From Phyllobacteriaceae bacterium (GTDB taxonomy: Bacteria; Pseudomonadota; Alphaproteobacteria; Rhizobiales; Rhizobiaceae), in contig JADJTR010000001.1 in assembly GCA_016711085.1 (NCBI GenBank), positions 62,001 to 126,000 of the forward strand: a stretch of DNA of 64,000 nt. The letters run 5' to 3'. A program made the position numbers and the translations under genes. This document shows, one piece after another, positions 1 to 9,005 of this stretch. The notes under the pieces are model-generated. The model worked only from the letters and a program-made list of their open reading frames with translations, searched no databases and was not told the origin of the DNA. Numbering within the stretch: the stretch's first letter is position 1; each line of letters begins with the position of its first letter.

Positions 1-113
1 GACCGGAATCCTCCCGAGCGCGCCCAGTGAGATTTACGCGTCAAAAAATGGAATGGCAAACAGCCTCGGAGGCCATGCGTTCGGTGCGGCCGCTATTTCC
101 GGACGTCTTTTTG

Positions 114-719
114 TCAGCAATCGGCGCAAGTGACGGTGCTGGCGATACGCGGCCGTAAAAAATACACTTCGTCCATCTCGATGGAGGTGGTTGATGTCGT
201 CCAGGATCCCGGCGTGCTCGTCGCCATCCACGAGACAAGCGGCGTATAGGTGAGCTTCCCGTGCGAACGAATGAGAAAGGTCGAAGGAAGGATCAGTTTC
301 GCTGGAATGCCGGTGACGATAGTGCCCTTGGCAATGTGGTCGCTCGCAACGCCGTTGACGTATTTTCGCGACCAGGCAATCGTCGCTTTCGATGTCGCAT
401 CAATGGAAATGGCGTCGATTTCGACTGTCGGCTTCGATCGGTTGTACGGCGCGACCACCGCTTCGCTCAGTGTCATGATCGCATCGATTTCGCTTTTGAT
501 GATGTCCTGTTCCTGGGTAACCAAATCGGCGGTCAGCGAAGCGATGCGGGAGACCTTTTTGTTTGTGTCGATTGCCTGGGAAACCTCCATGGTCATCATG
601 TAAAGAACCAGGAGGACTGGCGCGACAAAGGCGAATTCGATGGCGGCGGCGCCACGGCGATCCTTGCCCCACCGGCGCAAGGTTTCAGCGAAAAATCCTT
701 GAAAACGCATCACTTCCAT
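114..719 (-). CDS. TadE/TadG-family minor pseudopilin
   Basis: 201 aa. Probably a minor pseudopilin of the Flp/Tad pilus, inserted in the inner membrane and built into or under the fibre. Residues about 20-50 hold the TadE signature: basic residues, then RRGAAAIEFAF, then a hydrophobic helix. The rest is a periplasmic region with two cysteines at the very end (CADC). It is the last gene of a minus-strand group (1871 to 114) lying back to back with the plus-strand flp-cpa genes. A second Met at residue 4 is an equally possible start, since neither has a well-placed ribosome site. Family assignment rests on the N-terminal motif; the C-terminal part is not diagnostic. The 113 bases before it show no gene. 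Confidence 0.8.
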   Translation of the reverse strand: MEVMRFQGFFAETLRRWGKDRRGAAAIEFAFVAPVLLVLYMMTMEVSQAIDTNKKVSRIASLTADLVTQEQDIIKSEIDAIMTLSEAVVAPYNRSKPTVEIDAISIDATSKATIAWSRKYVNGVASDHIAKGTIVTGIPAKLILPSTFLIRSHGKLTYTPLVSWMATSTPGSWTTSTTSIEMDEVYFLRPRIASTVTCADC

Positions 720-755
720 CCTGTTCGTGTTGGGCTCGCGGCTGCGTTTCTTCGG

Positions 756-1325
756 TCAATCATACGGCTCGTTTTGCCACGTCGTCATCGACATCAGCAG
801 GGTCTTGCCGTCCTTCATGTTGGACAGGTACTTGCGCATCAGATCGAGAATGACCGGCCATTTGTAGTAGACGCGCAACATGTTTTTGGTTTCCGCCCCG
901 CCGGGCGCGACGGTGAATCCGGTTGTGTCAAGGTCGTTGTCACCGGTGAATTTCGTCCGGACCGCCGCCGCTGCCGCAAATGTCGGGTAGGATTGGAGGT
1001 CGATGTACAGGTCGGGGCAGGTGGAATCGACGATGACCGACAATTCGGCGCATATGCGGCTGCGCACCACGGCGGCGGTCGCGTCCGCCGGACGGAGTTG
1101 GCCGGTGCGCAACTGACGGGCCAGATTGTCAGTGGCGTTCGCCAGCACCTGCTGCGCCGTGAAGGAGATGCTGGTTTCGATAACCGACATGACCAACATG
1201 ACAAACGGCAACGCCAGCATTGCGAACTCTATGGCCGCGGCGCCACGTCGATCGGCAAGGAAGCCGCGCGCTTTTTTCACCGTGCGACCCTTGGCGTTCT
1301 GCCCGTCATTCGTCTGATTTTTCAT
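756..1325 (-). CDS. tadE: TadE-family minor pseudopilin
   Basis: 189 aa. The N-terminus carries RRGAAAIEFAMLALPF followed by a hydrophobic helix, the same prepilin-like signature as in the gene 36 bases downstream, so the two look like ancient duplicates. In known Tad systems TadE and TadF are processed by the dedicated prepilin peptidase and are needed for pilus formation. The periplasmic part (residues about 55-189) has two cysteines, possibly a disulphide. It is the middle gene of a three-gene minus-strand group with the secretin-N-domain protein upstream. Whether it is TadE or TadF cannot be settled by eye. Confidence 0.82.
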   Translation of the reverse strand: MKNQTNDGQNAKGRTVKKARGFLADRRGAAAIEFAMLALPFVMLVMSVIETSISFTAQQVLANATDNLARQLRTGQLRPADATAAVVRSRICAELSVIVDSTCPDLYIDLQSYPTFAAAAAVRTKFTGDNDLDTTGFTVAPGGAETKNMLRVYYKWPVILDLMRKYLSNMKDGKTLLMSMTTWQNEPYD

Positions 1326-1445
1326 GGTCGTCCCGCCACAACCTGCTGGTGGTCGTCTAAATCTAGCAGCGATGTGTTTCGGTCCCGTTTTGGGAACGCA
1401 TCGGATTTGACAGGCCGATCTTACCGGCGGTTAACCGTCCGCCGT

Positions 1446-1871
1446 TCACTGGCCAGCCGCTTGTTGCGACGCCGCTTCGGCCTCGTTCTTGTAGGCGACA
1501 TAGCAGGTCGGCGCACAGGAAAGCGTCTCCAGTTCCGCCCGTCTGTAGATCTGGACGGAATTGTTGTCGGCGCTGGTTACCCTGATTTGTTCATCGACGA
1601 TGGGAACGCCGTCGGCATCGAGGATGACCAGATTGGTGACGCCAAATCCCTTGCCCGTCAAAACGAGTGTGGAGGAATCCTTGACCGACGCGTCGGCAAT
1701 GTTGGGATTGCCGATGACGATGGTATCGGCCGGGCGCGCCAGTTTGACGATTTTCGCCTGGTTCATGATCACTTCGATGCTTTCGGCGCGCGCTGCGCCC
1801 GAAACGGACAATCCCAGGACAACCGATGTTGCCAGCGACAGAAAAAGCGGCACGGACTTTCGCGTTGCCAT
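1446..1871 (-). CDS. Pilus assembly protein, secretin N-terminal-domain only
   Basis: 141 aa from ATG 1871, chosen over upstream in-frame ATGs because GGAG lies about 8 bases ahead and a signal peptide follows (basic start, hydrophobic stretch, cut near ARAES). The mature part resembles the N-terminal pilus domain found at the front of CpaC secretins (T2SS-T3SS_pil_N type): compare ADTIVIGNPNIADA here with the IVANPEVADAV region of CpaC at 3922. It lacks the secretin barrel. The C-terminus has two close cysteines (CAPTCY). Likely a periplasmic accessory of the Tad secretin. It heads the minus-strand pseudopilin group, diverging from flp. Confidence 0.8.
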   Translation of the reverse strand: MATRKSVPLFLSLATSVVLGLSVSGAARAESIEVIMNQAKIVKLARPADTIVIGNPNIADASVKDSSTLVLTGKGFGVTNLVILDADGVPIVDEQIRVTSADNNSVQIYRRAELETLSCAPTCYVAYKNEAEAASQQAAGQ

Positions 1872-2157
1872 GGGGCGTCTCCGAAAAATTGCTTTCCCGA
1901 AAATGAACAGAAGAGGTGAACATCGGGTTAAAGGAGCAAATCGGTTCATTTGGACATCCGAAATCCCGGCGCCCGCGCGGCCTGCGCGTGCAACCAACTG
2001 GTTACCATGTCGGAAGCGATGGGGCGTAAAGCATTCGGTAAGCCTGTTCGTTAAGCCGAACGAAACAGCTGCGGGTTAGTCTCCACCCATCCGATCGGTT
2101 CCCGAAAAAGAGATCGACGGAATGTGCTGTGAACCACGTGGAGTAAGGAGCAATAAC

Positions 2158-2334
2158 ATGACCAAGCTTGTGTCCCGTTTTGTGAAAGACGAATCCGGCG
2201 CGACCGCCATCGAATACGGCCTGATCGCCGCTCTGATCGCCCTCGCGATCGTCGTTGGCGCCGGCGCCCTCGGCAACGAAATCGGCGCGATGTTCAACCG
2301 CGTCGCCAACAAGTTGAAGAACTACGCCGTCTGA
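2158..2334 (+). CDS. flp: Flp-family type IVb pilin
   Basis: 58 aa, the major pilin subunit. The ribosome site TAAGGAG lies 7 bases before ATG 2158 and decides the start over the longer in-frame version. A short basic leader ends at Gly14. The conserved stretch GATAIEYGLIAALIA follows, with Glu at +5 and Tyr at +6 of the mature pilin as in Flp pilins. The rest is one hydrophobic helix and a short polar tail, the usual length for the family. CpaA, the next gene, would cleave after the Gly. A strong intrinsic terminator follows, so the pilin can be expressed at higher level than the assembly genes. Confidence 0.95.
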   Translation: MTKLVSRFVKDESGATAIEYGLIAALIALAIVVGAGALGNEIGAMFNRVANKLKNYAV

Positions 2335-2353
2335 TCGAACCGGTCGGACAGGG

Positions 2354-2384
2354 AAAGGCCGCGCTTTCGCGCGGCCTTTTTTTT
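2354..2384 (+). terminator. Intrinsic terminator after flp
   Basis: Perfect 11-bp stem (AAAGGCCGCGC / GCGCGGCCTTT) with a TTTC loop and a T tract, 20 bases after the flp stop. It separates pilin transcription from cpaA. Confidence 0.9.
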
Positions 2385-2479
2385 CATGACACGGGAATGC
2401 AGGCAAAGCCGGCTCCCGTCGTTTTCACCGGCGGTTAAAGTCTCGCCGTTAGGCTATCCCGGAAGAAAAGGTGGTCGAA

Positions 2480-2995
2480 ATGCTCGAAGCCGTAATTCTG
2501 GTTGTTTTTCCGTTCTGCATGGTTTTCGCGGCGACTTCCGACCTGTTGTCGATGACCATCGCCAATCGGGTGTCGGCCTTGCTGATTGCGACCTTCGCCC
2601 TTGCCGCACCGTTGACCGGAATGGACTGGACGGCCTACGGGCTGCATTTCGCTACGGCCGGAGTCGTGCTCCTGGTGACGTTTTCGCTCTTTGCCTTCAA
2701 CGCAATGGGCGGCGGCGACGCCAAATTGATGACCGCGACCACCCTTTGGATCGGTTATTCGATGGGTCTTCTGCAGTTCCTGGTCTACTCGTCCCTGATT
2801 GGCGGCCTGTTGACCATATTGATCCTGTCGCTGCGCGCTTCTCCTTTTGCGGTTGTCCTCGGGCAGGTCGAGTTCATCCGGCGAATCGCCGACAAGGACC
2901 ACGGCATTCCCTATGGAATTGCGCTCGGCATCGCCGGATTGATCGTGTTTCCGGAGACGCCGCTCGCCCGGTTCGTCATTTCAAGCCTGATTTGA
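2480..2995 (+). CDS. cpaA: Prepilin peptidase CpaA/TadV
   Basis: 171 aa. An inner-membrane aspartyl peptidase that cleaves Flp and TadE-type prepilins. Two catalytic aspartates are visible: one in ATSDLL near the N-terminus, the other in the GGGDAKL motif (GxGD type). Several hydrophobic segments fit a multi-pass protein without the methyltransferase domain of larger type IV peptidases. ATG 2480 is preferred because AGGTGG sits 5 bases before it; a GTG at 2471 would add three residues. It follows the flp terminator, so it probably has its own promoter in 2385-2479. Confidence 0.9.
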   Translation: MLEAVILVVFPFCMVFAATSDLLSMTIANRVSALLIATFALAAPLTGMDWTAYGLHFATAGVVLLVTFSLFAFNAMGGGDAKLMTATTLWIGYSMGLLQFLVYSSLIGGLLTILILSLRASPFAVVLGQVEFIRRIADKDHGIPYGIALGIAGLIVFPETPLARFVISSLI

Positions 2996-3033
2996 TCGCG
3001 TTGGCAGCGGCCGTCAGATTTGTAAGTGTTCCA

Positions 3034-3048
3034 TTAACCATAATTTGA
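3034..3048 (+). promoter_or_regulatory. Possible CtrA site upstream of cpaB
   Basis: TTAACCATAATTTGA matches the CtrA consensus TTAA-N7-TTAA at seven of eight fixed positions and lies about 60-73 bases before the cpaB start. CtrA controls pilus genes in Caulobacter and GcrA is encoded in this window, so control is plausible. One mismatched site is weak evidence. Confidence 0.35.
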
Positions 3049-3106
3049 CGATTGCGGTTCCATTGTCCTGACACACGAGCGGCCGTGCCGTCTGGAGTTT
3101 GGACAA

Positions 3107-3925
3107 ATGAAGTCATCGCGGTTGATGATCCTTGCCATCGCATTGTTCTCGGCCATAGGCGCCGGTTACATTGCGAAGATGATTGCGGCCAAGCCGGTCG
3201 CACCCGAAGTTGCCGATGAAGGCCCCGTAGCCCCCGTCATTCAGACGACGCAGGTGCTGGTCGCGGGCGATATCGTCCCGGTTGGCGGCAGGCTGGCCGA
3301 AGTCATGAAATGGCAGACATGGCCAAAAGACGCGGTCGTGCCGGGCCTCGTCACCCAGGACGACAGCCCCGACGCCATGGAGAAGTTCAAGGAATCGATC
3401 GCGCGCACCGTCATTTATGCCGGTGAGCCGGTCCGCACCGAAAAGCTCATCGATGGCGCGAAAAGCTTCATGTCGTCGATCCTGCCGTCGGGAAAACGCG
3501 CCATTGCCACGCAAATCGCCGCCGACACCTCGGCTGGCGGTTTCATCCTCCCCAATGACTATGTCGATGTCGTCATGGCGCGTCGCAAACAGGTGGCAGC
3601 CGGGCAGGGCGATGGTTTCATTACCGAGACCATCCTCACCAATATCCGCATTCTGGCCATCGACCAGACGGTTCAGGAAGACGAGGCCGGCCGCAAGGTC
3701 ATCGTCGGCCAGACGGCGACGCTTGAATTGACGCCGCAACAGGCCGAGCTGATCACGGTGGCGCAACAGATGGCCGACCGGCTCTCGCTCACCCTGCGTC
3801 CGATCGCCGACGCCCAGGACCCGGTCACCAGCCCCGGCGAATACCTGGTCAGCGGCGAAGGACGCCGCGGCACGGTCCGCTTGATCAAATCCGGTGAAAT
3901 TTCCGAAGTTGGAGCCCGCAAATGA
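3107..3925 (+). CDS. cpaB: Flp pilus assembly protein CpaB (RcpC)
   Basis: 272 aa. An N-terminal membrane anchor (residues about 5-25) is followed by a periplasmic SAF-type domain (about 45-120) and the RcpC/CpaB domain. The protein helps the CpaC secretin assemble in the cell envelope. The ATATGEP-like stretch YAGEPVRTEKLI and the later GGFILPNDYVDVV are typical of the family. The stop overlaps the cpaC start by 4 bases (ATGA), which implies translational coupling. First gene of the long cpaB-tadC run. Confidence 0.93.
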   Translation: MKSSRLMILAIALFSAIGAGYIAKMIAAKPVAPEVADEGPVAPVIQTTQVLVAGDIVPVGGRLAEVMKWQTWPKDAVVPGLVTQDDSPDAMEKFKESIARTVIYAGEPVRTEKLIDGAKSFMSSILPSGKRAIATQIAADTSAGGFILPNDYVDVVMARRKQVAAGQGDGFITETILTNIRILAIDQTVQEDEAGRKVIVGQTATLELTPQQAELITVAQQMADRLSLTLRPIADAQDPVTSPGEYLVSGEGRRGTVRLIKSGEISEVGARK

Positions 3926-5484
3926 ACGCGCACGCACATTTCCAGGACACCGGGGAGGTCTCTCGTGCTCGCAAAATCCTTGCGCGCTTGACCTTTGCCC
4001 TGCTCGTCTCGGCAACGATCCAGGCGGCGCCGCTTGCCGTCGGCGACGAAGCGAATGCGCAATCGACCAAGGTGACGCGGCCTGGCTCGAGCCAACGCAT
4101 CAAGCTCGGCCTGAACAAGTCGCTTGTCATCGACTTGCCGCGCGAAGCCTATGACATCCTTGTCGCCAACCCTGAAGTCGCCGATGCGGTGACACGGACG
4201 GCGAAGCGAATCTACCTCTTCGGCAAGCAGGTGGGCGAAACCAACATTTTCGTTTTCGGTCCCGATGGCGAACAGATCGCCAGTCTCGACCTCGCGGTCG
4301 AGCGCGATGTCGCCGGACTTGAAGACCAGATCAAACGTTTTCTGCCGGATTCGGAAATCAAGGCCGAGCTGATCAACGACAACGTTGTGCTCACCGGCAC
4401 GGTGCAGACGCCGATGGACGCGCGGCGGGCCAACCAGATCGCCGAAATATTTGTTTCCGGCGGCGAAGCGACCACCGGGCAGTACGCCCAGACAGCTACA
4501 AGCGGAGGCGCGGGCGACTCAGTGATTTCCAATCCGGATTCGCAACGTCGCACGTCCAAAATTGTCAATCTCATCCAGATTGTCGGCGAGGATCAGGTGA
4601 CCCTCAAGGTGACCGTCGCCGAAATCAGCCGCGCCGTCATGAAACAACTCGGCGTCAACATGATCGGATCGGGTTCGTCCAACGGCATTTCCTGGTCGGC
4701 GATCTCCGATAATTTCGCCGGCCTCGGCAAGGCGCTGTCGAACAGCGGCGGATCGCTCGGAATCGCCAGCGGCGCCACGTCGATCAACTCCTACCTCAAC
4801 GCCATGGAGCAGGCCGGCGTGATGAAAACGCTGTCCGAACCGACGCTGACCGCGGTCTCGGGCGAAAAGGCGGAATTCAAGGTGGGCGGTGAATTCAATC
4901 TCGTCACTTCGCAGGATGTCGACGCGGACACTGGCCAGGTCACCTACGAGGTCGCGAAGATCGAGTATGGCATCGGTCTGGAATTCCAGCCGGTGGTGCT
5001 TTCGCCCGGTCGCATCAGCCTGAAGATCCGAACGGCGGTCTCCGAGCCGACGTCCGAGGGGTCGGTACCGATGTCGGGCGGCGTACGCTCCCTGGGCGCC
5101 AACATGATTTCCATTCGCAAGCGATTGGCCGACACCACGGTCGAACTGCCTTCGGGCGGCTCGATGATGATCGCCGGGCTTGTGCGCGACGACGTGCGCC
5201 AGGTGGTCAACGGGATGCCGGGCATTTCCAAAATCCCCGTTCTCGGAACGTTGTTTCGCAGCCGCGACTTCGTTCGCAACGAAACCGAACTGGTGATCAT
5301 CGTCACGCCGTATCTGGCGCGACCGGTCGCGCGCAACGAACTGGCCAAGCCGGACGACAACTTCAATGTCGCCAGCGATGCCGCGGGCTATGTCCTCGGG
5401 CGCGTCAATCGCGTTTACGGAACCATGCAGACCAAGCGCCCGCCCGGCCGTTATCACGGCGTCGTTGGTTTCATCTACAAGTGA
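3922..5484 (+). CDS. cpaC: Outer-membrane secretin CpaC (RcpA)
   Basis: 520 aa. Forms the outer-membrane ring through which the Flp pilus leaves the cell. A signal peptide (cut near residues 35-40) is followed by an N-terminal pilus domain (about 50-125), a BON-like region, and the secretin domain (about 215-470) with the conserved EPTLTAVSGEKAEFKVGGE and SGGSMMIAGL stretches. The end of the barrel carries VIIVTPYLARPV, typical of secretins. It overlaps cpaB and precedes cpaD, which probably encodes its lipoprotein partner. Confidence 0.95.
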   Translation: MNAHAHFQDTGEVSRARKILARLTFALLVSATIQAAPLAVGDEANAQSTKVTRPGSSQRIKLGLNKSLVIDLPREAYDILVANPEVADAVTRTAKRIYLFGKQVGETNIFVFGPDGEQIASLDLAVERDVAGLEDQIKRFLPDSEIKAELINDNVVLTGTVQTPMDARRANQIAEIFVSGGEATTGQYAQTATSGGAGDSVISNPDSQRRTSKIVNLIQIVGEDQVTLKVTVAEISRAVMKQLGVNMIGSGSSNGISWSAISDNFAGLGKALSNSGGSLGIASGATSINSYLNAMEQAGVMKTLSEPTLTAVSGEKAEFKVGGEFNLVTSQDVDADTGQVTYEVAKIEYGIGLEFQPVVLSPGRISLKIRTAVSEPTSEGSVPMSGGVRSLGANMISIRKRLADTTVELPSGGSMMIAGLVRDDVRQVVNGMPGISKIPVLGTLFRSRDFVRNETELVIIVTPYLARPVARNELAKPDDNFNVASDAAGYVLGRVNRVYGTMQTKRPPGRYHGVVGFIYK

Positions 5485-5562
5485 TCAGGAGTCGCAAGAT
5501 GTTGGTTTTGCTCAGAAACCGCCGGCCCGCCGGAGCTCGTCGCGAAGCGGATCGCCGTATCA

Positions 5563-6201
5563 ATGGTTGCTGGAACCGCGCTGCTCGTTTCCGGTTGCGC
5601 GTCGATGAAGCGCGACCATGTGACGGTCGGCTCCGTGCCGGAAGACTACCGAACCAATCATCCCATCACGCTTGCCGAACGGGAATTCACTCTCGATTTG
5701 CCGGCCGAATCCGGTGAGTTGACGAGAGGCGAAATCGCCACCATCGACGGTTACCTCGGTGGATACGACGCCAGTTCCGGCAATGTTGTGCGCATCATGA
5801 CGCCCGCCGGTTCCGCCAACGAAGCCGCGGCCCAACGCAAAGCGGCAGCCATCTCGGCTGCCATGAATCGGATGGGGGTTGCCGCGGGCGCGATCGTCAC
5901 GACGCCCTATGGCGTTGCCGACACGGCGGCGAACGCCCCGGTCCGCATTGCCTATGTGCGCATGAGCGCGGGCACCGACACGTGCGGCCGCTGGCCGGCC
6001 GACATCTCGGAGACATCCGAAAACAAGCACTATGCCAATTTCGGCTGCTCCTACCAGCAAAACCTCGCCGCGCAGATCGCCAATCCGTCCGACCTTCTGG
6101 GGAAACGACGGGTCGGTCCGATCGACGCGGGTCGCCGGGGCGCGGTGCTTGACGACTGGCAATCGGGCGAAAGCAACTGGAAAGAAACGATCGCTTACTG
6201 A
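5563..6201 (+). CDS. cpaD: Pilus lipoprotein CpaD, start probably shifted
   Basis: 212 aa from ATG 5563. The lipobox LVSGC at residues 8-12 makes this an outer-membrane lipoprotein that helps the CpaC secretin, as in other Tad loci. The CpaD family region follows, including RIMTPAGSANE and a later pair of cysteines. The start is odd: the peptide from 5563 lacks the usual basic front. The same frame upstream reads KRIAVS but has no start codon, while a well-placed ATG with AGGAG at 5499 lies in another frame. One extra base around 5510-5540 would join the two into a normal lipoprotein leader. The gene is otherwise intact to 6201. Confidence 0.85.
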   Translation: MVAGTALLVSGCASMKRDHVTVGSVPEDYRTNHPITLAEREFTLDLPAESGELTRGEIATIDGYLGGYDASSGNVVRIMTPAGSANEAAAQRKAAAISAAMNRMGVAAGAIVTTPYGVADTAANAPVRIAYVRMSAGTDTCGRWPADISETSENKHYANFGCSYQQNLAAQIANPSDLLGKRRVGPIDAGRRGAVLDDWQSGESNWKETIAY

Positions 6202-6228
6202 TTTCACATCTGATCGGGCAACAGCACC

Positions 6229-7512
6229 ATGAACAACCTCGCCTATGACCGAATCGCCGAAGAAACGGTTGCCGAAGAGCTTGCTGCGATCCAGTCCATG
6301 CGACCGGTTCCGCGCATTTCGATCCAGGCCTTCTGCGAAACGGAAGCCGTGTCCAAACCGATTGAACGGGCTGCCGACGACCGGCGCATGGCGAAAGCCC
6401 ATGTGAAAGTGCACATGGGCGGCATCGCAAGCGCTGTGGAATATTACCATGCCTCGCCGACGCCCAATCTCATCATTCTCGAATCGAGACTGGAGCCCCG
6501 CGAATTGATGGCGGCGCTGGCGCCCTTGGCCGAGGTCTGCGACCCGTCGAGCCGGGTCGTGATCGTCGGCCACTACAACGATGTCTCGCTCTATCGCGAA
6601 TTGATCAAGAATGGCATCGCCGAGTACATCGTCGCGCCGATCGCCATGGCCGATATCATCGGCATCGTTTCCAATCTTTTCGTCAACCCCGAAGCCCCGC
6701 CGCTTGGACGCACCCTTGCGTTTGTCGGCGCCAAGGGCGGCTCGGGTTCTTCCACCATCGCCCACAACACGGCTTGGGCGATCACCTCGCTGTTCAGCAC
6801 CGATGTCGTCGTCGCCGACATGGATCTCGCTTTCGGCACCGCCAATATCGACTTCGACCAGGATCCGGCGCAGGGCATAGCCGAGGCCGTGTTTTCGCCG
6901 GAACGCATCGACGAGGTTTACCTTGATCGCCTCCTCGCCCAGTGTTCGGAAAAATTGTCGCTGCTTGCGGCTCCGTCCAGTCTGGATCGAACCTACGATT
7001 TCGATCCGCAGGCGTTTTCCGCGATCATTGATATTGCGCAACGCAGTTCGCCGATCGTGGTTCTCGACGTTCCGCATGCATGGACGGGGTGGACGAAAAC
7101 CACCCTCATGCAGGCCGACGAGGTCGTCATCACCGCAACGCCGGACCTGGCGAGCTTGCGCAACACCAAAAACCTCGTTGACATGTTGAAAAAGCTGCGG
7201 CCGAACGATTTCGCGCCGAAGCTCATCATCAATCAGTCGGGCGTGCCCAAGCGGCCCGAAATCGCGGCGGCGGATTTTGCCGAGCCGCTCGGTCTGACGC
7301 CGCTCGCGGTGATTCCGTTCGATGTCCAGTTGTTCGGCAATGCGGCAAACAATGGCCGCATGCTCGGCGAAATCGACAAGAAGCATCCGATCTCGGGCAT
7401 GATTTCTGAAATCGCCCACGTCCTGACCGGTCGCGCCGAACTGAAGGGCAAGAAAAAGGGCGGTCTCGATATCCTGTTGTCCCGCCTGAAGCGCAGCAAG
7501 CCAACGAAATAA
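6229..7512 (+). CDS. cpaE: Tad pilus localisation ATPase CpaE (TadZ)
   Basis: 427 aa. MinD/ParA-type ATPase that places the Tad machine in the cell. The first 150 residues form a degenerate receiver-like domain. A deviant P-loop, GAKGGSGSST, lies near residues 167-176, and DMDLAFGTAN further on corresponds to the switch/Walker B region. Length fits TadZ proteins. It sits between the lipoprotein gene and the cpaF ATPase, with 15 bases to cpaF, so the genes are co-transcribed. Confidence 0.93.
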   Translation: MNNLAYDRIAEETVAEELAAIQSMRPVPRISIQAFCETEAVSKPIERAADDRRMAKAHVKVHMGGIASAVEYYHASPTPNLIILESRLEPRELMAALAPLAEVCDPSSRVVIVGHYNDVSLYRELIKNGIAEYIVAPIAMADIIGIVSNLFVNPEAPPLGRTLAFVGAKGGSGSSTIAHNTAWAITSLFSTDVVVADMDLAFGTANIDFDQDPAQGIAEAVFSPERIDEVYLDRLLAQCSEKLSLLAAPSSLDRTYDFDPQAFSAIIDIAQRSSPIVVLDVPHAWTGWTKTTLMQADEVVITATPDLASLRNTKNLVDMLKKLRPNDFAPKLIINQSGVPKRPEIAAADFAEPLGLTPLAVIPFDVQLFGNAANNGRMLGEIDKKHPISGMISEIAHVLTGRAELKGKKKGGLDILLSRLKRSKPTK

Positions 7513-7527
7513 GACCGGAATCGAACG

Positions 7528-8997
7528 ATGTTCGGAAAAAAAGGCAACGATGGCGGTTTCCGCCCCATACCCGAACAGCGCGCGGCGGCTTCGGCCGAGT
7601 CCGCAGCCGGGGTGGCGACGCGCGACCAACCGGCCACAACCCAAACGGCCGCAGTCCGCCGCCCGGTCGAGCAGCCGCCCGCCGAGGCAGCCCGCCCCGC
7701 CCGGGAGCGGTCCGAGGCCTACTATGACACCAAGTCGCAGGTGTTCTCGGCCCTGATCGACACGATCGATCTGTCGCAGCTGGCCAAACTCGACCAGGAA
7801 AGCGCTCGCGAGGAAATCCGCGACATCGTCAACGACATCATAGCCATCAAAAGCTTCGCGATGTCGATCTCCGAACAGGAGGAGTTGCTTGACGACATTT
7901 GCAACGACGTCCTGGGCTACGGTCCGCTGGAGCCGCTGCTGGCGCGCGACGACATCGCTGACATCATGGTCAACGGCGCCAAGAAGGTCTACATCGAAGT
8001 CGCCGGCAAAGTGCAGGAAACCCAGATCCGGTTTCGCGACAACCAGCAACTGCTCAACGTTTGCCAGCGCATCGTCAGCCAGGTTGGCCGTCGTGTCGAC
8101 GAAGCCAGTCCGATCTGCGATGCGCGCCTGCCCGATGGCTCCCGCGTCAATGTCATCGCCCCGCCGCTGGCCATTGACGGCGCCGCGCTGACCATCCGCA
8201 AATTCAAGAAGGACAAGCTGACGCTCGACCAACTCGTGCGTTTCGGCGCCATTTCTCCCGAAGGCGCGGAGGTTCTCAAGATCATCGGCCGGGTGCGTTG
8301 CAATGTCATCATCTCCGGCGGCACCGGCTCCGGCAAGACGACGCTACTCCACTGCCTGACCAACTACGTCGACCGCGAGGAACGCGTCATCACCTGCGAG
8401 GACTCGGCCGAACTGCAGCTGCAGCAGCCGCATGTTGTCCGCCTTGAAACCCGTCCGCCCAACCTCGAAGGCGAGGGCGAGATCACCATGCGCGATCTCG
8501 TCAAGAACTGTCTGCGCATGCGGCCCGAACGCATCATTGTCGGCGAAGTCCGCGGCCCGGAGGTGTTCGACCTGCTTCAGGCCATGAATACCGGCCACGA
8601 CGGCTCGATGGGAACGATCCACTCGAACTCGCCGCGCGAATGCCTCAATCGCGTCGAGTCGATGATCGCGATGGGCGGCTTCACCCTGCCGCAAAAAACG
8701 GTCCGTGAAATCATCGTCGGTTCGGTCGACGTGATCATTCAGGCGGCCCGCCTGCGCGATGGTTCGCGCCGCATCACCCACATCACCGAAGTCATCGGCC
8801 TTGAGGGCGATGTCATCATCACGCAGGACCTCGTCCTCTACAACATCAAGGGCGAAGACGCCCATGGCAAGCTTGTCGGCGAGCACGTCTCGACCGGCAT
8901 CGGTCGGCCGCATTTCTGGGACCGGGCCCGCTATTTCGGCGAAGAGGCCCGCTTGGCGACTGCGCTCGAAAAAATGGAATCGAAGCAGGAACGGTAA
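7528..8997 (+). CDS. cpaF: Tad secretion ATPase CpaF (TadA)
   Basis: 489 aa. Cytoplasmic hexameric ATPase that powers pilus extension and probably retraction. Residues 1-60 are low-complexity and rich in Ala, Pro and Gln. The GspE-type core follows: Walker A GGTGSGKTT near residue 264, the Asp/His boxes, Walker B-like IIVGEVRGPE near 335, and GHDGSMGTIHSNS of the His box. No catalytic residue appears missing. Spaced 8 bases from tadB. Confidence 0.96.
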   Translation: MFGKKGNDGGFRPIPEQRAAASAESAAGVATRDQPATTQTAAVRRPVEQPPAEAARPARERSEAYYDTKSQVFSALIDTIDLSQLAKLDQESAREEIRDIVNDIIAIKSFAMSISEQEELLDDICNDVLGYGPLEPLLARDDIADIMVNGAKKVYIEVAGKVQETQIRFRDNQQLLNVCQRIVSQVGRRVDEASPICDARLPDGSRVNVIAPPLAIDGAALTIRKFKKDKLTLDQLVRFGAISPEGAEVLKIIGRVRCNVIISGGTGSGKTTLLHCLTNYVDREERVITCEDSAELQLQQPHVVRLETRPPNLEGEGEITMRDLVKNCLRMRPERIIVGEVRGPEVFDLLQAMNTGHDGSMGTIHSNSPRECLNRVESMIAMGGFTLPQKTVREIIVGSVDVIIQAARLRDGSRRITHITEVIGLEGDVIITQDLVLYNIKGEDAHGKLVGEHVSTGIGRPHFWDRARYFGEEARLATALEKMESKQER

Positions 8998-9005
8998 CGC
9001 GCAGC

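Noticed and set aside
5560..8232. 890-codon frame antisense to cpaD-cpaE-cpaF
   Set aside because: Same bias effect; spans three clear plus-strand genes.
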